Part shown: in pieces, positions 13,401 through 25,200 of the stretch
Layout of the letters: each line of letters opens with the position of its first letter
Numbering within the stretch: the first letter of the stretch is position 1
DNA from: Latrodectus hesperus
Taxonomy: Eukaryota > Arthropoda > Arachnida > Araneae > Theridiidae
Length of the DNA: 64,000 nt
Reading direction: 5' to 3'
Assembly (NCBI GenBank): GCA_037975125.1
Contig: CM075857.1
Span: forward strand, 19,317,997 to 19,381,996
Program-made: the position numbers and the translations under genes
The notes under the pieces: model-generated
The model's input: only the letters and a program-made list of their open reading frames with translations
Told to the model about the DNA's origin: nothing
Database searches by the model: none

Positions 13401-15190
13401 CTGAATAATTTTCATGGTACTTGGTGAGTTTGCTGCATTTGAAACAGCTTACATTATAGGGAAGCGTTTAATGACTTATAATTGTATTTTTATATACTAC
13501 ATCAAAATAAGAAACCATTATACGATAACATAAATAGGTATAGAAAATTGTCAACAAAAATGTATTTAAACTCTTTTGATTGTGCATTAAGTAATTACGA
13601 GAGCATTTAAGTGTATTTTTGCTATATATAGTAACATGCCTGATTAAGAAAATTTTAGGTTTTGGCTTATACCATCATTTATAATATCGAGGAGATAAAT
13701 CTATGATGATAACATTAATAATATCATCATTTATATTTTCTTTTATTAAATCTGGTTTCTTTTGTTAATTTTTGATCAGACATCAGATAAGAAAGAATAA
13801 TTAATAAAAATGATTTAAGTTAGATAAACGAAACGTCAAATCGATTTATATTAATGGTAAGAGTTCATGTGTGTGAAACATGTTAACCTTCTCTGAAATA
13901 ACCATTACACAAATTCAATTAACGTCAAAATAATGAAAATGAAACTGTATATACTTATGAGATTCTTAATACATAATAATTAAAGTTTAAGCAAAATGTA
14001 TAATACTGTAATGTAAATTAACTGCAAGATAAAAGACTGAGAGAGTTTCAAAATAATCACGTAAATTTAATTAACTTTATTTGAACAATACAATGACTTA
14101 TAGTTTTAAAGCTCCCATATTTATTTATTTATTTATTATTTCATCCTACCATTTTATAATGTATATTAAAACATAAACACGTGTATTTTGTATTTTATAA
14201 AATTTATTTTATCACAATTGAAGAAAAATTTCATAGAAAATATTTTTATATCAACAAATTAATTTTTTTTCCATATTCAGAAGTTTATTCATCCATCATA
14301 TACTGTATAGTGTCCAAAAAATTATATTTACTATTTCCTTACAAAAAATATCTAATTTCTCATTAAAAATATTTTTCAAAGTTAATTCTTTTAGGGTTTT
14401 TTTTTTGTACTTTTTAATTTATAGTATTTTGAAATTTTTTTAAATAATTAGAAAAAATTTTAAAAAAATATTGAATGTGTAACTTCAAGTAGTTTTAAAT
14501 ATTATTTGTATTAATATAAAACGTAAATGAAATAATAAATTTTGAAATTTGAAGATAGATTTAAATTAACTCCCTAGATGGCAGCACTAATGTTAGCAAG
14601 AATTAAATTCTTGAAGTAGTAAATTCTGGTTTCACTTTGTATGTTCATATATTATCACATCCATTTATTTCATAAATAAATATGAATATACTTACTACAT
14701 CTTTTACAAGCATTATGTCACTAAATATTCAGTGAGTTAGAATTTTGTTATCTAAAATTTATAAGCTACGAATAATTTTTGAATTATAAGAGATCGAGAA
14801 TTTCTAAACACATCTACATCTTCTTAAACTATTCATATAATATCCCAAATTAAGTAGAATTAAAACTCTTTGCTAATTTTTGTTTGAACTGTCTTGCATT
14901 AATTTCTCCAACATAATAAATTCTCTTCCAAAATATGCTGGTTTGATAGATACAATTGGTCTAAAATGATTATTACTATTAATTGCAATTATATTTATTA
15001 ATATAAATGATACGAATTATTTATCACAAAAGACATTATATTTAAATAAAATGTTAAAACAGCCAAACGCGCTTTGTGCAAAAAAATATCAAAAGAAAAA
15101 CTTTTTTTTTATTTTTCAAAAATAATATATGCTCCGCAATTTTTTAAATACATTTTGAAGGTTGGAATTTATAAGTTTATGAAGTAGTAG
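10481..15190. other. Long AT-rich stretch, no gene recognised
   Basis: Low-complexity A/T runs and short random frames throughout. 12.66-13.45 kb is somewhat less AT-rich than its flanks, but nothing in it was recognised on either strand. Confidence 0.4.
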
Positions 15191-15191
15191 A

Positions 15192-15287
15192 ACAAGCTTA
15201 TAAAAATTCATAACGCAAGAAACGGCACTTTTAAAGAAGTAATAAAAGCGCTATTTCTCGTGCATTATAAAATTTTATAAGCTTACA
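15192..15287. repeat. Imperfect ~96-bp palindrome (hairpin)
   Basis: AAGCTTATAAAAATTCATAA followed by CGCAAGAAACGGCACTT on the left pairs with the reverse complement of AAGCGCTATTTCTCGTGCAT followed by TATAAAATTTTATAAGCTT on the right. There are only a few mismatches and the loop is short. It could be a small foldback element or a hairpin RNA precursor. The sequence alone does not decide. Confidence 0.6.
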
Positions 15288-16400
15288 AATAGCTTAATAA
15301 AAAATGAACTGAGCACACAAAAAAATTACTGACTTCCGTTTCGTCTTCCAACATTTAAAGAAACGATCACGACCAGCATTTGGAATTTATTTATGCAGTT
15401 ATATATCAACAAAGATCACGGTTGAGGTCAATGAGAGCGGCAGGGTGATATTTCCTGTTTTATGAAAAGTTTTAATCTAGTATTTCAGTACAATTAATTA
15501 AAGAGAATTAAAATTTTATTTCATTTAGCCAGATAATATTGCAATAGATAAATTTTAAGTGCTCTAAAAAGTATGCATACATATAAAAATGCAGTTAAAA
15601 AAGAAAAATACAACAAAACAAATTTAAAATTTTATTTTAAATCTATATTTTACGATTAATAAAATGCAATTTTGAATAAATTTTTCTTGTAAAACGTTCA
15701 AAACTGGACGAATAAATTGATAAAGCTAAACGAACAATTTTCACAATGTTGATTGATCAATTAAAAAGGAATTTTCAATTTTATGAGTCCTTTCATCTAA
15801 GAAAATTTACTTTTGAAGAAAGAGATAATTTTCTATCCACTCAAGATTATTTTTGACTAATATAAAATAAGCGAGATAATTTTTAAGGAAGTTAGATTCA
15901 ATGAAATATAAAGAAAAAATTTTTTCTGGAGAAATAAAAACTACGTTTCCTACATAAAAAAATATTCAACTGATAAAATATCTCACATTCTGACGATATT
16001 TATGTAAATTGATAAAATATCTAGACATCAAAAAATAAAATCATTATAACATCATTATAGCAAAAAATTTTAGAATTTTTTTTAATAATTCCAAACGAGA
16101 TTCCATGTTGCAGTTGCTCCAGCATACTCCATAGGATTAAACTGTACCTAAATGATTCCTGGTGAAAAGTTTTAGAAAAATAATAAGCTAAAGAAAAATA
16201 AGAGCAAGATATGTTTTGTATAAATTTAATAATCAAAATTTATTTTTTTTATTCTAATGAAAATATTATGCTAATTATTTTGCATAAACTATTTGAAATA
16301 ACTTTCATATATTTTTCACAAAACAAATCTCGAATATTTGTGCAACAGAATATGGGATTCCCAATTATAATACCAAATATGTCTTATACACAATATTTAT
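15288..16400. other. AT-rich spacer, nothing recognised
   Basis: Only short overlapping frames of biased composition (16021-16420). Confidence 0.4.
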
Positions 16401-16402
16401 TA

Positions 16403-17295
16403 TTAGGTTGGTGCGTATGAAATGTCGGATTCTTAAGTGATTGTATAAAACTGCATATCTTTCTTCAAAAGCTGTTTATTCAATCAAAGTAGGCTCCATT
16501 CGCTTCAATACACTTCTCCCAACGAGATTTTAAAGCGTAGATGCCTGTCTTATAAAAATTTTGGTCTTTAGAATTAATAAACTCTGATGTCGAGTTTTTT
16601 AGACTGTCTTCATTTTCATAGTGTTTGCCCCTTAAAAACAGCTCTAAATGCTTGAAAAAATGAAAATCGGTCGGCGAGAGATCCGGTGAATAGGGTGGAT
16701 GCTGCAATGATGAGCATCCGTTTAACCGATCCAGCTTATTTCGCTCTGTCAGTGCGTGCGGTACCCACTTGTCCATCTTCTTAACCTTGCCAATCTCAGA
16801 AAGGTGTCTCAATATCGTTGTATGGTCAACTTTCATCCTGATAGCAAGTTCCCTCGTGGATACGGCTGGATCCGCTTCCACTAGAGCCTTCAGGTCATCA
16901 TTCTTCACAGATGTTTTGGGTCTTCCGCGCGGCTCATTTTGCAGTGAAAAATCGCCAGTCCGAAATTTTTCGAACCAACGCTGCACTTTCCGATCGTTAA
17001 CCGTATTCTCCCCAAACGCTTGGTTTATGTTGCGTGCAGCTTTTGCAGCACTATTACCAAGTTTGTACTCATATAAGAAAATGACGCGAATGTCGGCAGA
17101 ATTCATATCGGCAATAAACTCAAAAGAAATAAAAAAGGGAAGACCTTCGAGAAAACCTATTTTGCTGAAATGAGTCTCTGGCAATGGACAATACGAGTAT
17201 GAATGAGGTTATGCCAAATACAAAAGTATAACGAAAACAGGGAGGAAAACGTCCGCATGTAAAGAGAATCCGACATTTCATACGCACCAACCTAA
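16403..17295 (-). mobile_element. Internally deleted mariner element with intact TIRs and TA duplication
   Basis: Inverted ends of about 30 bp begin TTAGGTTGGTGCGTATGAAA, then TGTCGGATTC. They are flanked by TA at 16401-16402 and 17296-17297, the mariner target. The element is 893 bp, against about 1.3 kb for full-length mariners. The shortfall is a deletion in the transposase that keeps the reading frame. Confidence 0.92.
16480..17106 (-). pseudogene. Mariner transposase, in-frame internal deletion (208 aa of ~345)
   Basis: The start at 17106 gives MNSADIRVIFLYEYKLGNSA, the usual mariner N-terminus. Both N-terminal helix-turn-helix regions are intact: KVQRWFEKFRTGDFSL, the GRP linker, then RELAIRMKVDHTTILRHLSE. 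WVPHALTERNKLDRL follows. The sequence then jumps from NGCSSL directly to QHPPYSPDLSPTDFHFFKHL. The ~135 missing residues include the first two catalytic aspartates of the DD34D triad. The third (SPTD) and the C-terminus up to ANGAYFD are present, so the frame is open but catalysis is impossible. A DNA-binding product could in principle still bind its own TIRs; that is inference. Confidence 0.92.
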
Positions 17296-17297
17296 TA

Positions 17298-18208
17298 TAA
17301 TTATCCAATTCAAATTCTAGATTCTAAATTGGTTCGTATCATACGTCTATGGATTCCATCGTAAATCGATATCAAACATATCTGAATACTACATCGGAAT
17401 AATATATCTGAATCTATAATATGAAAGAAGTCCAAAATTTATTAGTATTATTGTTCGTTTCTCTGTTTTTGTACCAGAAAAATTCTCTATTCCTTTTTTT
17501 TCTTCAAAGATTTCTTGATTTTCTAAAAATATTGTTAAGAAATATGGGTTAAAAATATGGCTGAATATATTCGAATGACATAGTTATTACAAATATACTG
17601 TTCTCGCATTTAAATTTAGTATTTTCATCCTTTTTGTAAATTAAAGGCAAAATGTGCATTTTATTTCACTGGTAATTAGTTTAAATAAATTTTGATTTAA
17701 ATAACACCTTAACAAATTTGCTCCTACAAAATAATAAATTTAAAAACATTTAGTTTCGAAACAAATACACTATTTATTGGAAAAAATTTCTTTATTTTTC
17801 TAGATTTAATCTTGGACTGATCACATCTTGGACTTGATTGTGAAGGCAGCCATAACTGTTCACTTCTTTAAAGTCAACGGTTTCACTAATCTGGTTAGAA
17901 ACAACAGCAGCAACAGAAATAAAAATACGTAAAAGTCTTTAAAAATTGAGCTCCAAATAATGGTAAAATACTTAAGATAAAAAATTGTATAATAATAAAG
18001 ACACATTTTAGAGATAAAAGTAAATTCAATACCGCTTGCAATAGCAACCGTTTTGATTTAATCCCTGTTTTATTTTCATTTGAGTTACAGTTTTTAATTG
18101 GATTACTACATATTTAGAATATGAAAAAATGAACATCAAATTATGCCATAAATAATTGCGAGATTTAGTGGACGCGGAATTGCAAATATTTTGCAGTTAG
18201 ATAAACAG
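17298..18208. other. AT-rich spacer, nothing recognised
   Basis: No feature beyond short A/T runs. Confidence 0.4.
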
Positions 18209-18217
18209 GTTTATATA

Positions 18218-18443
18218 TTTTATTTTATTTATTACATTACATATATTCAGACTTGTATGCTTGATTCTTGAGATCCGCTTGTAAGTCTTCGTCGATAATA
18301 GGACAAATAGCACATTGACAGATGTACAACCACAGAAGAATAACGAAGGAAGCACCCAGGGCCACGGTGGGAATCGAACCCACACTCCTACGCACTTAAG
18401 CGATTAGCGGTGATGCGTTAGACCACTCAGCCACGAAGCGCCC
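18218..18443 (-). mobile_element. SINE with tRNA-Ser(GCT)-like head
   Basis: On the minus strand the head (18443 to about 18359) has an A box (TGGCTGAGTGGTC), a CGCTAATC anticodon-loop-like segment with GCT, a long variable region and a B box (GGTTCGATTCC). This resembles tRNA-Ser(GCT). The acceptor stem pairs for only four bases, so it is not a working tRNA. About 140 bp of unrelated body and an AATAAATAAAATAAAAT tail follow. The 9-bp TSD GTTTATATA is exact at 18209-18217 and 18444-18452. Confidence 0.85.
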
Positions 18444-18651
18444 GTTTATATACTGAAGAAATATAGATAAAAAAAATAAGTAAATTATATATATAGCAGG
18501 CAGGTAAACATTCTTGAAAATTTGCATTAAAGAATTCGGAAATTAGTACTAACAAGTAAGCCAGATTTAAACTTGATAAGACCCAAAGCTTAATGATAAT
18601 GAACTTTTCTTCAATGTTCTTCTCAATAACAAATTGTATCGGTTTTTCTGT

Positions 18652-18669
18652 TGTGTGTGTGTGTGTGTG
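18652..18669. repeat. (TG)9 microsatellite
   Basis: Nine perfect TG units. Confidence 0.95.
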
Positions 18670-18728
18670 AATTAGGAGCTCTTAAGGAAATGGTTTAATT
18701 TTTATACGTGGTCTATCACTGTTAATAT

Positions 18729-19004
18729 GCCGCCCAACTTGTCTAGTGGTCAGCGTGTCTGACTGCGGATAGGGAGGTCCTGGGTTCGAATCCCGGTTCG
18801 GACATGGATGTACTTTCTCTCTCTATCTATCCTGTCTTTGTCCATTCCTTGTATGAATGTGGAGTGAATGGTTGCCTACCCTATAAACGGGTACTTATGG
18901 CATGTGTGTATTGAGAAAGTCGGACTCCACACCAAAAAATAAACTCAGTTGGAAAAGTGGAGCAGCACACCCCATAATGCCAGCCGGGCTGGCACACAAC
19001 AACA
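18729..19004 (+). mobile_element. SINE family A, plus-strand copy
   Basis: The head has an A-box-like TCTAGTGGTCAGCGTG and a B box (GGTTCGAATCCC). The body ends GCCAGCCGGGCTGGCACAC, then an (AAC)n tail. An 11-bp duplication ACTRTTAATAT (one mismatch) flanks it at 18718-18728 and 19005-19015. A second, inverted copy lies at 62038-62287. Confidence 0.85.
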
Positions 19005-19015
19005 ACTATTAATAT

Positions 19016-20198
19016 ATTATTTCTTCGTATACATTACGATTAAAAAGCGTGCTTGAAGAGAACAAGTATGTATTAATATAATATATTTCCACATTAAATA
19101 TATAATATAGTTTGTGTGTGTTATATAGTATATTTCATTCATTAAAAATGTTCTTGCGAATAAAATAGTGTTCAATAATGTCTAGGCATTTCATAAAATA
19201 CTTTTAAGTTTCAGGATGCAACTTTAATTTCTTAATAATCTTAAAAATAAAATCATTTTCTGGAATTGTTCGACAAATGAAACAAAAAAGAAAATTTTCT
19301 CCTAAAATTTTTAACAAAAAATATTGCTTTAGGCCAAAAATAAAAAAAATTGATAAATTCATTATATCATAAGAAAAAATACTTCATTTTTCACTCAACT
19401 GAAAGTTGAAAAAAAGAAATCGTGTTTACTAGTTAAAGTAATAAAATAATTTTTAATTGTTGTTTGGTTAATGAATTTTCCTTCTTTAATATTAATTATT
19501 TAATGCTTTAAAGTTAAAAAATTTAAAGAAAACAATAAAATGTTTTCATTAGAATTGTAAAAAGTAGTTTCTAAGCTTTTAAGTAATGCAAAAATTAAAC
19601 TTTCAAATGAATACATTTTCCTTAAAATTGAAATTTTCACTTATCGCGTGTTTATAATTGTTGACTCATAAAGATAATGATATGAAATTTTGTTAAATTT
19701 TGTATATTTTTTAATAATAAAATACTTATTAATCATATGAGTAAATAATATTAATTATTTTCTAATAATCCATCATCACGTAATTAATTTACCGACGAAT
19801 CTTCAGCATTTTTTTAATGTCTAACCTCAATTGCCATTTTTCACATGTATGATTCTTATTAGATGGGGATTAAAAAGCATTTAAATTCCTAATCCTTAGA
19901 GAATATTCTTTCAAGTTTATTCCAACTTGTCACTTTTAATAAATACTCTTGTATATTGATAATAAAAAATAAGCAGAAAAAATCGAACTTTTAATATACT
20001 TAGATAGCATATTTCTCTATTCATAAATTAATTTAATAAGCTTTACTTAGATTTAAAATATTAGTAAATTTAATTAAGTATAATTGTATATTATATTTAG
20101 AAATTTTCTACAAAATTAATTTTTGTAGGAAATTTAATCTATTAAGATTGTCTTTATTATTTACCGAAAATTGCTTTTCATTTAATAGTAGCTGTAAA
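19016..20198. other. AT-rich spacer, nothing recognised
   Basis: A/T runs only. Confidence 0.4.
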
Positions 20199-20416
20199 TA
20201 CAGATGGTTATCAAAATAATGGAAACATTTGTGAATAAAAGCGACACATTGTTAACGTTAAAATATAATAACAGCTACCAGTGTTTCCTTATCAACCGAA
20301 ATGGATATAGTCTGGTAGTATGAAGAAGCTTCTAAAAAAACATCACTTCTGGAATTCAGTAGCGAATCACTGCTGCCAACAGATGCTTTTATGGATTAAA
20401 GAAATATCTAAATTCG

Positions 20417-20895
20417 AACAAAATTAAAATAAAAACAAAGTTATTAATTTATAAGTGTCTAATCAGAACTATACTTACATGCTCATCAGAAACTTGAAGG
20501 ATGGCACCAAAAGGTGAAAATGCTCTTGGAGTTGATGAGAGGCGGATACTAAGAGCAAATTTTTGGAGATATACAAGTTGATGGCTTATATATGGCGCAG
20601 ACTCTCGAATTCAAAACTGTCTCGTGCCTTCAGAGAAAACTATATCATCAAATACATAAAAATCTAAGGAATTAAATGGTTATTAAAGTAAACAAAAAAA
20701 AACGTTCAATACAGAAAATATTCTTGACCTAGCTAAGAATATTCTAACAGGCACAATCTTATATGAACTGACAGCTTAGAAAGGGATTTCGCCATTTTAA
20801 GAGTGACCAGCTGGAAGCCAATAGCCAAGAATACAGAGGCCTAGAGGAAAATTTTTGAGAAGGTCAGGGCCCACCTGGGCCTGTCGTGCCATTGA
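20417..20895 (+). mobile_element. LINE 3' fragment nested in the Tc1-like element
   Basis: The segment starting at 20417 encodes KTKLLIYKCLIRTILTCSSE, a stop where Trp is expected, then NALGVDERRILR. This is the end of a LINE reverse transcriptase (the YGSETW...ERRILR region). About 20797-20895 encodes WKPIAKN, a stop, then KIFEKVRAHLGLSCH and a terminal stop, typical of the C-terminus of such polyproteins. The part between is decayed. The clade was not resolved. No poly(A) or TSD was recognised. Confidence 0.6.
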
Positions 20896-21209
20896 GGAAG
20901 AAAAGTTGTAGTAGCTTTATTGAAACTCTCTGTAAATTTTAGATTTTTTAAAGCGTAAATTGTATCTCTAAGATCTTCAAAAAGACCAAATTGTAGAAGT
21001 CCTTCTAGCTGGTGCAAGTGTGACCTAAACATCCCAACATCTCGGTGTTTATGGGGATAGAGTGCCTAAAGCCAAGCTAGTGTACACATCGCGTGGCAAA
21101 GACTAACTCGGCATAACAAAATAGTTGATGGGAAGAGAAATTTAGTGAAAGAGACCAACAAGTATGGAAGCAGATCGTAATGTCTAGAGTGTAAACTGCT
21201 GCAGCATAA

Positions 21210-21630
21210 GTGACCGCAGAGTTTGATGAGATTTTGAGTTCTCCAATATCAATAATTACAGTTCAAAAGCACCATCATAAACAGAACATTTACGATACAA
21301 CAACAATCCTCAAGCCACTTGTCTCAGATGTTAATGCCAAACGTCATTTTCAGTGGTATCACACTCACAAAATCTGGTCCATTGATAAGTGGAAATAAGT
21401 AATATGGTCCTACGAATCGTCCTTCACACTTTTCACAACGGAATGGGTGTTTTGAGTGCACCTGCACTAGCGTATGATCCTGATTGTCTCCTTTTAACTG
21501 CCAAGCATGGCGGTAGACCTCCCACTATATGAGCAGCAATGTTATGGTTTGCTGCTGAATTAATCATAATCCTGAAACGAAGGATTACTGAGGAGAATTA
21601 TGGAAAACACTTATATGATTTCCTGGTCAT
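21210..21630 (+). pseudogene. Tc1-like transposase remnant
   Basis: One frame encodes ILKPLVSDVNAKRHFQWYHT, HKIWSIDKWK and a stop. Continuing past the stop come VIWSYESSFTLF and, after shifts, segments resembling APAQAYDPDCLLPTAKHGGR and MVWAA. This is the Tc1 core around the first catalytic aspartate; the usual WSDESSFTLF reads WSYESSFTLF here, so that aspartate is lost. The frame is cut again by the SINE at 21630. Confidence 0.7.
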
Positions 21631-21809
21631 TTGGTTTGGTTTGTTTGTCGCTCAACGGTCATTTTTTGCACACGAGGGCTAATTAGACGGGACCTGTGGC
21701 TTAAAGTGGATTCCGAACCACTAAAAACATCCATGCCCAAGGTGGGATTCGAACCCACGAACTGTTGAACCGAAGGCAAGAGCGCTAACCATTCGGCTGC
21801 CAGCTCGAC
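21630..21809 (-). mobile_element. SINE family D, minus-strand copy
   Basis: Nearly the same sequence as the 182-bp copy at 56231-56412, inverted. The head is near 21809, the B box near 21748 (GTGGGTTCGAATCCCACC on the minus strand), and the CCAAACCAAA tail is at the left end. It splits the Tc1-like remnant. No clear TSD is left. Confidence 0.8.
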
Positions 21810-21920
21810 TGAATTATTGGTGAATTCAAGTAGTAAATGATTTCAAATGCGGTCCAACACCAAACTAATGAGGGATTCTTGATAAATTTAAGCTCTTTTC
21901 ATTATTTTGGTTACCCCCAG

Positions 21921-23689
21921 TGTCCAAAAGCAAAATAAAGTAACAATCAACAAAGTTTCATTTATTTTTGATTAGCTTTGATTAATCAATTTCACTATCA
22001 TGTCGTGTTTTTATCGTAGTAAAAAAAGTATTTTAGTTTTCTTCTTTAAAATCCATTTGACAATTTATATTGAATTTATTTTGTATCCTTTGAAAAAAGT
22101 GACATCTCATTCACTGAAAAAAATTCTTTTTTCCTACTAGAAAACTTTTTAAGTAAACTTTTCTTTGTTTATCAGCTGTAAAAATAATTATGGCCTAAAT
22201 TAAATTTAAAAAGTTAGTTCAAAAATAATATTATTTTCAGGAATATTTTAAACTATTCCGTAAGACTTCAGAATCATATGCACACACTTACCACTACAGC
22301 GACACATTGCAATATTAGACTAGATGACAACAAAAATCTCCAATAATATTTCATTACAGTTCCGTTTCACCTACGGCAAACAAAATCCATTGGGCGGTAA
22401 AAATCTTGGATAAATATTATACAAATGCGAACAAGGCGATGTTGCATGTCAGAAAACCAAAACCCCAAATTACATATTAATATTAGGCATATTACAATGT
22501 AATATACTTGATATAAATCAGACATAAATACAAATATCATTCTAAGAAGCAAAACAAAAAAAAATTTCTATTGGACGATTCGTTCGAAAAAAACGAATCA
22601 GTAACTAATTGAGAAAGAATACAACTGAAATGAAAAAAGAAAATATCAGACGATATTTAAAAGTAATATAAACATGAATAAAAGAAAGATATAGATTACA
22701 TGAAAGAAGATGAAACAGCGTTTTACAAATTCATTCTCCTCTCGGCTTAAAAACACAATTCGAATGGTTGTCATGAAACCCAGGCATTGAGATTGATTAT
22801 ACAATTACGTCTCTCAACGAGGAAGATATGCCTTCTAATTAGGCGGCATGTTCGTCGAATTCATTAAAAGCTGTTCAGCCTTTTATGAATGGGCGACTGA
22901 GAGGACGGAGATTTTTGGAATAATTATGATTGAGAGTCACACAAGGGCAGGTGGTTCGTTTGTTCTATTAAAAACTGGTGGAACTGCGTCACAAATCAAA
23001 TGTCTTTCCTTCAACGAACATTAAATACTTGCAATAAAGTATGAAGACATTTAAAGAAAATCGTTTGCAGTCGCATTGTGAATAGTCATGATTGTGTGAT
23101 TTATATTTGTACTTATTTCTCTCTCTTTCTTTTTCTTCTTATAAATACTTTTTCTCTTTTAATTTTTCTTAAAGGCAACGTGATAATTTGTTAGGAGAAA
23201 GTTTATTTAATGACTATAAAAAAAGATGTACCTAGAAACGCTTCGGATTATTAATGCATTTTTTAATCCAGCGTAAAATTGTAACCCATGAGTTTTACTG
23301 TACAAAATGTGATTATAGAATTAATTATATATAATATGAAAATTCAAGGTTAAAAAAACATTTATGGATTATATTCATTTAAAATACTGGAGAATATAGT
23401 GTATTTAAAATCTATGATTATTTTTTATACAACACAACTATGCTCCTAATAATGCAAAATTTAGTGCAGGTCAAAGAATTTCACCAAATTTTAGTTTTCA
23501 ACTTTAAGATAAAAAGCGGTACATCAAGAAGTATAAAAAATTTTTTAATGTTTTAAAACTACTAATTTAATACAAACTAACATGATATCAGAGAGAAAAG
23601 AATGCTTTGAAAATTATAAGAAACTTAAAGTATGTTCTTGCATGTTACACTTAGTTCATTTAAACGTCTTTGCTGATTTTTATATTGAT
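21921..23689. other. Spacer, no gene recognised
   Basis: Mostly AT-rich. 22740-23040 is less AT-rich and non-repetitive within the window, but has no long open frame on either strand. It could be regulatory or an old element; no function is claimed. Confidence 0.35.
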
Positions 23690-23790
23690 GTGGCTTGAAT
23701 GCTGGGTCGCTCAACAGGTGTTTTTGGCACAAGAAGACTAATTTGATCGTCAGCTATGCAAGTTTTAAATTGGACATAATACATACAATA
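23690..23790 (-). mobile_element. Decayed SINE fragment, probably family D
   Basis: The segment GGGTCGCTCAACAGG, a run with GGCACAAGAAGACTAATTTG and the following bases match, at low identity, the tail-proximal part of the 21630-21809 SINE (CGCTCAACGG...GAGGGCTAATTAGAC). The head is absent. Confidence 0.45.
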
Positions 23791-24107
23791 GCCTGGAAGA
23801 ACTACCTGTAGAATCTAAACGAAGATACCATGTGAGAAAAAGGGGCTTAACTCTACTAAGGTTGCAAAACATTTAATAATAGTTGAAGCATTTTGATTTC
23901 GACATTATTAAGTCTTGCAGTTCTTTAGAGTAATTTCATATTATGCCACAATAGTATTTTGTAAATAATATATCTGAATATTATTATAATAAATAATCTA
24001 GAAAATATTTAATTCTAATTGTTACTCGTCTATGATACCCTTACTGTAGAAAGTGAAACATTATTTTATTTCAAAAAGAGTCTTACAGAATTTATTAGTG
24101 TTTGAGT
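23791..24107. other. Spacer, nothing recognised
   Basis: AT-rich, no recognisable feature. Confidence 0.4.
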
Positions 24108-24116
24108 TCATATAAT

Positions 24117-24436
24117 TAATTTTTTTTAATCCAATGGCGGGCACACAAGGGTGACTAAACCCTATGCCACAACAAGGCCAGAAACTGCTACTCATTTGTC
24201 GTTATCCAAGAGAGCACCTGTGAACTCAAGTCACGGAGGCGAGCAGCGTTACCCGCGCCATACCACCACAAACCCGCTTATCGGACGGGCTACATTCATA
24301 CAACAACACAGAAGAAAGGACAGAGAAATACAGAGAGAACAGGCAGGAAAGAAACATCCATGCCCGAACCGGGATTCGAACCCGGGACCAACAGCTCGGG
24401 AGTCAGGAACGCTAACCACTCAGCCAATCGGTCGGC
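24117..24436 (-). mobile_element. SINE family B
   Basis: On the minus strand the head reads GCTGAGTGGTTAGCGTTCC (A box), then a B box within CCCGGGTTCGAATCCCGG. A ~240-bp body and a T/A-rich end follow. The exact 9-bp TSD TCATATAAT flanks it at 24108-24116 and 24437-24445. The open frames at 24151-24632 (…GFEPG…) are the usual read-through of a B box and are not genes. Confidence 0.85.
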
Positions 24437-24445
24437 TCATATAAT

Positions 24446-25107
24446 AATAGATACCAGTAATTTTATCACTTTCCTACTCTTACTTACCATAGCAGGTGCT
24501 ACATTTGTCGCTAATTCAGAAAGAGTTTCGAAATTTGAGCAATTTTCCGCAAATATTTTTCAATCGTCTATAAAAATCATTTTTAGTTGTTCATTTAAAT
24601 TGAAAAGATTCGACATTTCTTTTGACACTTAAAGAGAGCCAGTCATACCATGAATAAATACCACAAGTTGCGGTGTGTCTGAAATATTTGCGTTTTCACC
24701 GTATGCTTTGAATTGGTTAACTTGTTCTCTCTAAATGCAATGTAGCAAGTTCTCGTTATATATCCAAACATTTTCATGCTCTTAAAGATCTCTTTTTCTA
24801 GAAACAGAAGGTGAAGTATGATGTTTGACACTATTAAACAATGATATCTAATTTAGTTGTTCTTTACAATACATCAGATTTTGATTGCTTTATATCCTTA
24901 CTTGTGTATATTTTTTGGAAATGCATTACCATTCGACATATATATAAGTCGACCTTAAGATTTTATGATATTAAACTGGATCCATGCCTCAATCAGAGAG
25001 ATGGTATAAAATTAATATCCACCTTAATTATTTCGATAAATCATAATCTCTAAAAGTAATTTACCTTAAGGAGAAGAAAGCATTTGTAGAAGTATTCTTA
25101 ATTCGAA
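24446..25107. other. Spacer, nothing recognised
   Basis: Short frames only (24643-25053), of biased composition. Confidence 0.4.
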
Positions 25108-25200
25108 ATGAACATATATAATCAGAAAATGAACACGAGTTTTCCAGACGTCCTGTAGACACTAATCCAAGATTATTCAATAAGAATCGAAATTATTGTA
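25108..25200 (+). repeat. Dispersed repeat family R4, copy 1
   Basis: ATAATCAGAAAATGAACACG, then AGTTTTCCAGACG and AATAAGAATCGAAAT align with segments at 32815-32950, 33070-33190 and 35820-35935. Confidence 0.55.

Larger units (their letters stand above)
20201..21920 (+). mobile_element. Dead Tc1-like transposon carrying nested LINE and SINE insertions
   Basis: Diverged inverted ends: CAGATGGTTATCAAAATAAT on the left and, inverted, CTGGGGGTAACCAAAATAAT on the right. TA precedes the left end; a right-hand TA is not preserved. The interior holds transposase remains (about 21200-21630), a LINE 3' fragment (20417-20895) and a SINE (21630-21809). Confidence 0.65.

Noticed and set aside
18359..18443. 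A functional tRNA-Ser gene
   Set aside because: The A and B boxes and a GCT anticodon position are present, but the acceptor stem pairs for only four bases. A SINE body, A-rich tail and TSD surround it.
24151..24632. Open frames of 90-97 codons with GFEPG-type wording
   Set aside because: They are the family B SINE read through its B box. The SINE has its own head and an exact TSD.
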